This document shows positions 27,537 through 33,417 of a stretch of 33,417 nt of DNA, piece by piece. Below the pieces are notes generated by a model, which made no database searches, had not been told where the DNA came from, and worked only from the letters and a program-made list of their open reading frames with translations. Origin of the DNA: an uncultured Clostridia bacterium (GTDB lineage Bacteria; Bacillota; Clostridia; Christensenellales; UBA1242); NCBI GenBank assembly GCA_947629745.1, contig CANREZ010000001.1:189181-222597 (forward strand), in the 5' to 3' direction. Numbering within the stretch: the first letter of the stretch is position 1; the number at the start of each line of letters is the position of its first letter. Both the position numbers and the translations under genes were made by a program.

Positions 27537-27738
27537 TTAGAGGGAAGAGAGTTGGTAACAAGGTTGGATGAAGAGCTTGCTCAATCCCCTCAGGTGGCAC
27601 GCCACTTTTTTAGGATGATAACATAGTATAATTGTTTAATTATTAGAGGGTATGAAGTTGGCACCAAGGTGGGTGAAAAGCTTGCTCAATCCCCTCAGAT
27701 TGCATACGCATTCAACTCCCCCTACTACGGGGCGCCTA
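27537..27738 (+). repeat. Composite palindromic repeat, copy C
   Basis: It fills most of the 377-base gap between the Nudix and LRR genes. Module 1: TTAGAGGG, AGTTGG, GAGC-TT-GCTC, CCCCTCAG, GTGG-CACG-CCAC. After a 45-base AT-rich joint comes module 2: TTAGAGGG, AGTTGG, GGTGGGTGAAAAG, GCTCAATCCCCTCAG, TGC-ATAC-GCA, and the CCCC-TACTAC-GGGG hairpin ending GCGCCTA. Clearest full-length copy. It lacks the third segment seen in copies A and B. Confidence 0.82.
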
Positions 27739-27747
27739 AATTAGGGT

Positions 27748-27781
27748 AAAAAATAAGACCAAATTTTTGGTCTTATTTTTT
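27748..27781. terminator. Terminator of LRR lipoprotein gene
   Basis: A perfect 16-bp stem, A6-TAAGACCAAA / TTTGGTCTTA-T6, with a TT turn. It lies 12 bases past the minus-strand stop and can act on either strand. Confidence 0.88.
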
Positions 27782-27793
27782 ATTACTTTACTA

Positions 27794-30700
27794 TTACTTT
27801 TTCCTCATTTGAGTATTGGATTTTAAGTAACTTGCTGCGGCGGATGGAGTGGATAGATTGCTCTCGTCCACGCTAAGATAAGTGTCGTCGTAATTCAAGT
27901 ATTCCCAATTAGAAGGGGAACCTACATTTACTGATGTTAGAGCACCACAGCCCATGAATATAGATGAACCGATCTTATTGAGAGTAGCTGGTAGGTCGAT
28001 TGACTTAATATTTTTGTTATTAGCAAATGCTTGTGAGCCGATCTCTTCTACAGCATTGCCAATATTCATAGTTGGTGTACTACAAGAGTAGAATGCCTGA
28101 TAGCCAATCTTCTTCACAGTATTTGGCAGAGTAATGTACTTGATGCTCCTGCTATGGAATGCATGGTCACCAATTGCAACTATATCTAAGTCACTTAGAT
28201 TAAATTCGCCACCACGGCCACCAAAGATAACTGTCTTAGAAGCTTTCTCTATTACTAAAAGGCCCTCTAATTTACTCTCATAGTTAGCATTCTCAGCAGC
28301 AATATTGAGTTTTTCCATATTTTGAGAATCAATAAATGCGTTTGCTGCGATCTTTGTAGTTTCCTTTGGAACTGTTACATAGTACATTGTCATTCCGGAG
28401 AATGTAAGTGGCTTAATCTCAGTCACACCCTCTGGGATAGGAATGTCTTTGCAGTTGTAATCTTTTCCCTCTAATAGCACGGTATCGCTTGGGGTAAATA
28501 GATTTTGACTCACGCCTAATATATCCACATTGCACCAATTAGCAATACTTGGGATGCGCACTGTGCGGTGCTTGTATAATCCTGATGTGTCAAATGCGTA
28601 TTCGCGGATAGTTTTTAGTCCGGCATTTATTGTAATATCGGATATAGTAGTAGACTCGAATGCAAAGATTCCAATGTCTTCCAAACTCTCTGGAAGTACT
28701 AAAGTGTTATAATTCTTATACGCAAGAGCGTAGTTATCAATTGCTTTTACTCCCTCTGGGATACTGCCTGTGCTGCTTGCGATTAATTTCTTATCTAGTC
28801 TTGTTATCAGTGAACCACTTTCCACATAGTAATTTTGGTTATTAGAGGATATGGTAATTGAGGTGAGACTTGGTGTATGGTAGAATGCCATCATACCAAT
28901 GCTCTCCACACTCTCTGGGATATCAATAGATTGTAACTGACCATAACCTGCAAAAGCCATTGGGGAGATACTAGTGATTCCCTCTGGCACAGTTACATCC
29001 GTTATAGTCTTGCCATCAATTTGTAACACTGCCTTGCCATTGGATAGAGGGTTAGAGTCAATGCTGTCTTTCATTTGTGCCATCACATTTTCTGGGACGA
29101 AAGTAATACCCATCCAAACATCTATGCTTGGCACTTTCACTGTAGCAAGTTTGCTTCCGCAATCAAAAGCATCGCTACCAATTTGTTTTATTCCAGTACC
29201 AAATTCCACTGTGGTTAGAGTGTTGCAACCTGCGAAAGCAAGTTTGTCAATTCGCTCAAGTGAATTTGGGAATGTTAGGGTAGTTATCTTTTCGCAGAAT
29301 CTAAATGCGTTGACGCCAATAGTTCTTAACCCGTTGTTGAACGTCACGCTGTCAATATTAGAACAATTGTAGAATGCCCAATCAGCTATAACGCGTGTGT
29401 TAGAATGTAAATTGACAGATGATATATTATCTTGACTATTTTTCACAGCTACTACGTACTGATTATTTTCATTGCCAATGTATTTGACGTTATTGTAAGT
29501 TGTATATTTTACTTGAGTGCTTGCATAGAATACATCGTCGCCCACACTCACCACGTTGTCTCCGATGGTTACTTTGGTGAGGCCTGTGCAATATTGTAGG
29601 GCATAGCTACTAATTACTAGTGGTCCATTACCTAGATTAACAGTTTTTAATTTGTCACACGAAGAGAAGATTGCAGTACCAATATGCTCGACGTTAGGGA
29701 ATGTAGCTTCTTCAATTTGAGTAGTATAGAATGCCCAGTCACCAACTTCCTTTAATGATTGAGGGAAAGTTATTGTTTTTGGCATAACGCAATTCATAAA
29801 TGCACCATATGCGATTGTTTCAAGCCCTTCATTGAATGTTACATCTTTTAGTGCATAACAAGCAGAGAAAGCCCACTGGCCAATATTTTTTACACTGCTT
29901 GGGATAACAATGCTTGTGAGTTTGTCATTACCCCAGAATGCTTCTTGTTCTAAATCTTGTATGTTATTTCCAAGGACAACACTTTTTAGAGAAAATCCTA
30001 TCCGAGTTTTACTAAATGCATATGCTGCAATTTTTGTGACAGGGTAGCCATAGTATGTGTCTGGAATGACTATATTTGTTAGGCTGCCTTTGCTATTAAA
30101 TCCCGTGACGGATACGCTAGCACCGTCTGGGTTTAACTCAAAGGATAGATAATCTGTAGAACCTTTGTTGTAGTGACAGATTTTGCACTCAGTGCTTCCT
30201 GGGTTGTATGAGTGCTCCTCGTGTGTGTCATCTTCTCCACAACCATGTAGGCAGGTGTGGTAGTGATGAGTTGGAGTCTGGATGTAATTTCCAGTAAAGT
30301 CATGACCTAGGCGAGTAATCGTGGCAGTATCGACTTCGCTACAAGTAGTGCAGTTCCTAGTCATTGTGCCATCGCTCGTGCAGGTCACCGGGGTGGTTAT
30401 TGTCCAATCGGACCAATTGTGTTCGTGGATCTCGGGTGTAGCAAATTCTCGCTCATAGCCACATACACTACAAATATCGCTATCAGTAGGATATGTATGC
30501 TCGGCGTTGTCTATTATCGTCCCACAACCATTCTTGCATAGATGATAGTGATGAGTGTGGGTCTTGATGTATGGGTCTGTGAAGTTGTGACCAGTCTTAG
30601 CTACAGTGGTGGATTCGCTATAGTCGCAACCGTTGCAGCTTCGCTCTAGCGTGCCATCCTCAGTGCAGGTCACTTGCTTCGTCATCACCCAACTCGACAT

Positions 30701-30821
30701 ATCATGCTCGTGCGGAGTATAGGGGGGGGGTAGAATTAGGCTGAGTACAGCCAAAAAGTATCAGTGCTGGCGCAAAGAGTACGCCAAATAATGCGGTTAA
30801 AAATAAAGATTTCTTTTTCAT
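27794..30821 (-). CDS. BspA-type leucine-rich-repeat lipoprotein, frameshifted at a C9 tract
   Basis: The body is an extracellular protein with about 15-20 BspA-type LRRs (pattern 'xxLxxIxIPxSVxxIGxxAFxxC'). At its N-terminus are two Cys/His-rich repeats (TCTEDGTLERSCNGCDYS... HHYHLCKNGCG... CSVCGYE and TCTSDGTMTRNCTTC...) of a type seen in Clostridia surface proteins. The tracked ORF begins at a TTG (30754), has a stop just upstream and no signal peptide. In another frame, ATG 30819-30821, with AGGTGA before it, encodes a lipoprotein signal MKKKSLFLTALFGVLFAPALILFGC. That frame meets a run of nine C and would stop soon after (SAR-A-stop). With eight or eleven C the two frames join as GCTQPNSTPPYTPHEH. 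So the gene is either phase-variable, broken, or carries an assembly indel. No cell-wall anchor seen. Confidence 0.85.
30722..30730. repeat. Homopolymeric G9/C9 tract in the LRR lipoprotein gene
   Basis: Nine G on the plus strand (nine C on the coding strand), seven codons after the lipobox Cys. It is the only such long G/C run noticed in the window. It sits at the exact point where the reading frame breaks. Loss of one C, or gain of two, restores one open frame from signal peptide to LRRs. Confidence 0.9.
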
Positions 30822-30844
30822 AATCACCTCGTCTCTCGTAATCT

Positions 30845-30873
30845 ATTATATAGAAAAATTTCAAAAAGTCTAA
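30845..30873 (-). promoter_or_regulatory. Putative promoter of LRR lipoprotein gene
   Basis: On the minus strand TTAGAC (30873-30868), 17 nt, TATAAT (30850-30845), 24 bases upstream of the ATG. The -10 is perfect and the -35 is poor. Confidence 0.4.
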
Positions 30874-31021
30874 GCAGTTTTCGCTATAAAATAAAATTTT
30901 AATTAATTTGTTTACTAGTATAGTTGCTCCTTACTTTTACTTTGGCCTAATATGGCACTAATTAGTCATATGTGGGGGAAAATTGTGAGGGGAAAGGGGA
31001 TAAGAAGTGAATGAATATTAT

Positions 31022-31295
31022 TGTTAGTGTGTAGGAAGTTGGAACTAAGGTGGGTGAAAAACACGCTCAATGTGGCACTCCACTTTCCTAGGGTGATAAT
31101 ATAGTATGTTGATATTATTTTTAGAGGGAAGAGAGTTGGTAGAAAGAGAGATAAAAGCCGGCTCAATCCCCTCAGGCAACGAAAGTTGCCAGCCCCCTTA
31201 CTAAGGGCGGCCTAGAGAAAAGGTTATTTATTGAGTACAATCCCCTCAGTCTGCACATTCGTACATCCAGCTCCCCCTACTACGGGGCGCCTATA
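31022..31295 (+). repeat. Composite palindromic repeats, copies D1 and D2
   Basis: D1 (31022-31213) has both modules: AGTTGG...GGGTGAAAA, GTGG-CACT-CCAC, then TTAGAGGG, AGTTGG, GCTCAATCCCCTCA, GGCAAC-GAAA-GTTGCC and CCCTTACTAAGGG. D2 (about 31237-31295) is a lone second half: CAATCCCCTCAG, TGCAC-ATTC-GTACA (one mispair), CCCC-TACTAC-GGGG, GCGCC. D2 is nearly identical to the end of copy A. The tracked 66-aa ORF is a shadow. The rest of the 809-base gap between genes holds the LRR promoter, copy E, a hairpin and a terminator. Confidence 0.78.
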
Positions 31296-31314
31296 ATAGG
31301 TTGTAGATATATAA

Positions 31315-31336
31315 AATTAGGTCAAAAGACCTAATT
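31315..31336. other. Stem-loop AATTAGGTC-AAAA-GACCTAATT
   Basis: A perfect 9-bp stem with an AAAA loop, just after copy D2. It lacks a good T run on the plus strand and has only a weak one on the minus strand, so termination is possible but unsure. Confidence 0.5.
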
Positions 31337-31400
31337 AATAATAAGTTTATTAAAAAGAAAAATTATATTTTTAATTATCTATTCACTTTTCACCTCATAA

Positions 31401-31477
31401 GGCTCCCTTTTAGTAAGGGGAGCTGGCGGAGACTTCCGCCAGAGGGGATTGAGCCGACTTCTGTGCCCTCTTAGGTT
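31401..31477 (-). repeat. Composite palindromic repeat, copy E, inverted orientation
   Basis: Read on the minus strand: CTAAGAGGG, GGCTCAATCCCCTC, TGGCGGA-AGTC-TCCGCCA, GCTCCCCTTACTAAAAGGGAGCC. Same order of parts as the second modules of copies A-D but opposite orientation, with a longer, GC-rich first hairpin (7 bp, perfect). Confidence 0.78.
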
Positions 31478-31594
31478 CGCGCACACTTGCCCACTAAAAA
31501 ATAAAGTAAAGATAAGGTCGAAATATTAGAATAAGATATATTTATATAAAAGATAAAAATAAATTACTAACACATAAACATCTACTTATTGGCT

Positions 31595-31625
31595 AAAAAA
31601 AAGACGACTAGCTAAGTCGTCTTTT
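31595..31625 (-). terminator. Terminator of 3'-edge surface protein
   Basis: An 11-bp stem, AAAAGACGACT / AGTCGTCTTTT, with loop AGCTA. On the minus strand it is followed by eight T. It lies 6 bases after the minus-strand stop. Confidence 0.88.
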
Positions 31626-31630
31626 GGTTC

Positions 31631-33417
31631 TTATCGCGCGTTACCATGTATAGATGTCCTTAAATTCATAATGTGGTCATCAGTCACGCCTTGTAGCGTT
31701 ACATTGCGATATACCTGTTGTTTATGCCAAAGAATATGTTGCTCGTTCTTGACACCTTTTTCCGTATATTCACATTGCAAACGAATATATCTATCTTCGC
31801 TAAAAATATTTTCTTCATCTTGCGATAATTGAACTTGAACATATTTAGGATCAATTAATTCTACTTTTGCATGATCAATGCGCTGTCCATTCTCATCTAA
31901 TATCTCATATGTCCATGCATAATAACCAAAGGCAAGTTCTTTATTGACTATTTTAGCACCATTTGACAATTCCACTCCACTTGCTAGTACATAACTACCA
32001 TTTTGCCATACTTTGACGGTGGAAGTGATATCACCCATTACAAACATCAACACATTGACATATGCTCTGTCTGTAGTTTCTGTATCAGTTTGTGATGTAC
32101 CTGATGGATAAATAGTAAATGTATCAGTCCCGTGCCATTCTAGATAATCTTTAACATTGGCAACAACTGTGCTATACATCATTCCAACTAATGGATTCAT
32201 GCCCTCTAGACCCGTCTTATTATTAAAATTGAGTATATCTATATTGCCTTTTAAATAAACATCTGGATTATGTTTATTTTTGTCATCAATTAAGATGCCG
32301 ACGCCTGTTTCCACAATAGTAATATTTTCTACATAAAGTGGTTCATTCTTATACAATTGAATAGCGGCCTTTGGTATGCAGGAGAATACTGTATTCTTCA
32401 CATAGATAGCATTGTCTGCCGTCCTTAGCTTGTAATAATATGATAAGTCACAATAGTAAGCATAACTCATCATGAGCACAAATTTTTGTTTAGTAGAACT
32501 GATCTCATCTATTGGGTTAGAACCTTTTATCACTGCATTGTATGCTTTATGAATTTTAACACCTGAGTTTTCATCTTTACTTGAGAATGATTCATTCATT
32601 GCATTCAAGTTCACTTGATAACCATTGCCAAATATTGTTGATTTGTCCAGTTTATCTTTGTTGCTTAGGAATAAATTTTGTGCAGTAGCTTTGTCGAATA
32701 AATCTCCGCTAGTGCCGAGTTCTCCAACGCCATACAAATTGTTTTGAAGGACGACATTATCATTATTATAATATCCATCAGCATTCACTACGTTGACAAG
32801 AGTAATATCATCAGGGTCAGCTAGTACGTTAAAGTTAAAGTAACAATTCTTGCTACCAACTACGCCGTCGCCTGCCTCAATCCTTAGGAATGAGTAGGCA
32901 CCTTCTGATGGGGTGACTATCACGCCACCACCTTTTGTGTCATTTTGTACTTCTGGGGTAGTGTAGTCTGGCATATTATCGAAATTGCCAAAGTAATCGT
33001 TGTATACATCGGACTCAGATAATCCACCAAAATTTCCAAAATAAATTCTTGCATAACCATCTGCGCTCTCGGTATATGCGTCTACCCAGATGTATCCTTT
33101 AGAGTTCTCTCCGCCTACACCTGAGACAACCTGGTCGCCATCTTTCAGCACATATTCATCACCGGATTTTTCTATTCTGTAAGTCTTATTATCAATTATC
33201 ACGAGATCTCCTAATTGAGAGGTGAGAATAGCTGCATTCCTATCTCCTACGTATCTAGTAAGAGTCCAAGAAATGGTGTCAGCTGATGCATAACTCTTGT
33301 CGTCGGTGATGCTGGTGAGTGCTGAGAGTGGAATCCTAAAGAAATCCACAGTCTTGCCGTCGTAGTAACTATGTTTTGCAAATACGCGCACTTGTTGATA
33401 ACCCTTGTGGACATCGC
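31631..33417 (-). CDS. Large beta-helix-like surface protein, 5'-truncated by window
   Basis: Minus-strand frame is open to the window end (in-frame residues DVHKGYQQ precede the tracked GTG at 33391), so only the C-terminal ~594 residues are seen. The chain is rich in Asn, Asp, Gly, Tyr and short beta strands. It contains one cassette like those of the giant protein at the window start (NVVLQNNLYGVG ... FGNGYQVNLNAMN), then strand-and-turn repeats (NAIYVKNTVFS, PLYVENITIVETGVGI) typical of parallel beta-helices. No membrane anchor or sorting signal is seen. Probably a secreted or wall-associated protein related in design to the giant one; function not assignable. Confidence 0.75.
   Translation of the reverse strand, partial: DVHKGYQQVRVFAKHSYYDGKTVDFFRIPLSALTSITDDKSYASADTISWTLTRYVGDRNAAILTSQLGDLVIIDNKTYRIEKSGDEYVLKDGDQVVSGVGGENSKGYIWVDAYTESADGYARIYFGNFGGLSESDVYNDYFGNFDNMPDYTTPEVQNDTKGGGVIVTPSEGAYSFLRIEAGDGVVGSKNCYFNFNVLADPDDITLVNVVNADGYYNNDNVVLQNNLYGVGELGTSGDLFDKATAQNLFLSNKDKLDKSTIFGNGYQVNLNAMNESFSSKDENSGVKIHKAYNAVIKGSNPIDEISSTKQKFVLMMSYAYYCDLSYYYKLRTADNAIYVKNTVFSCIPKAAIQLYKNEPLYVENITIVETGVGILIDDKNKHNPDVYLKGNIDILNFNNKTGLEGMNPLVGMMYSTVVANVKDYLEWHGTDTFTIYPSGTSQTDTETTDRAYVNVLMFVMGDITSTVKVWQNGSYVLASGVELSNGAKIVNKELAFGYYAWTYEILDENGQRIDHAKVELIDPKYVQVQLSQDEENIFSEDRYIRLQCEYTEKGVKNEQHILWHKQQVYRNVTLQGVTDDHIMNLRTSIHGNAR

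Noticed and set aside
27794-30754. LRR ORF starting at TTG 30754 as the true protein
   Set aside because: It lacks a signal peptide and ribosome site, while a proper lipoprotein start sits in the neighbouring frame across the C9 tract.
33389-33391. GTG start of the last minus-strand ORF
   Set aside because: The frame stays open to the window end with no ribosome site; the true start is outside.

Overview
The window looks like chromosome from an uncultured, spore-forming, low-GC Gram-positive bacterium of the Clostridia type, probably host-associated. The evidence is a tricistronic GerA/GerB/GerC germinant-receptor operon with a sigma-G-like promoter, strong GGAGG-type ribosome sites with some TTG starts, many U-tailed hairpin terminators, large GLUG/beta-helix and BspA-type leucine-rich-repeat surface proteins, and dispersed palindromic repeats of a kind common in gut Clostridia. 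A finer taxonomic placement is not supported. No tRNA, rRNA, CRISPR array, transposase or integrase was seen.

Layout. 1-11.5 kb: C-terminal 3821 residues of a giant secreted/surface protein, cut by the window start, built from about six beta-helix cassettes with many GLUG-like repeats, closed by a strong terminator. 11.6-15.45 kb: overlapping germination genes gerA, gerB and gerC. 15.5-18.6 kb: two unrecognised helical proteins, transcribed divergently, each behind nearly the same promoter and palindrome, with copies of the composite palindromic repeat between and beside them. 18.6-18.9 kb: extreme AT-rich low-complexity spacer. 18.9-23.4 kb (minus strand): a probable operon of lipoprotein, small membrane protein, dnaB and a short alanyl-tRNA synthetase. 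23.6-24.1 kb: tspO. 24.26-26.7 kb (minus): copper ATPase copA followed by chaperone copZ. 26.9-27.4 kb: a Nudix hydrolase. 27.5-27.75 kb: another repeat copy. 27.8-30.8 kb (minus): BspA-like LRR lipoprotein whose signal peptide is separated from its body by a C9 homopolymer frameshift. 30.8-31.6 kb: promoter and a cluster of repeats, including one inverted copy. 31.6 kb-end (minus): C-terminal part of a second large beta-helix-like surface protein, cut by the window end.

The items most worth a second look are: (1) the two unknown genes sharing a TTGTGCA-N3-TGCACAA palindrome exactly 16 nt upstream of matched TTGACT/GATAAT promoters, which suggests an undescribed co-regulated pair; (2) the poly-C tract just after the lipobox of the LRR lipoprotein, which is either a phase-variation switch or an assembly indel; (3) the composite repeat, whose hairpin arms differ in sequence between copies yet mostly keep base pairing; (4) the short AlaRS lacking the C-Ala domain; and (5) a GerC protein without the usual lipobox cysteine.
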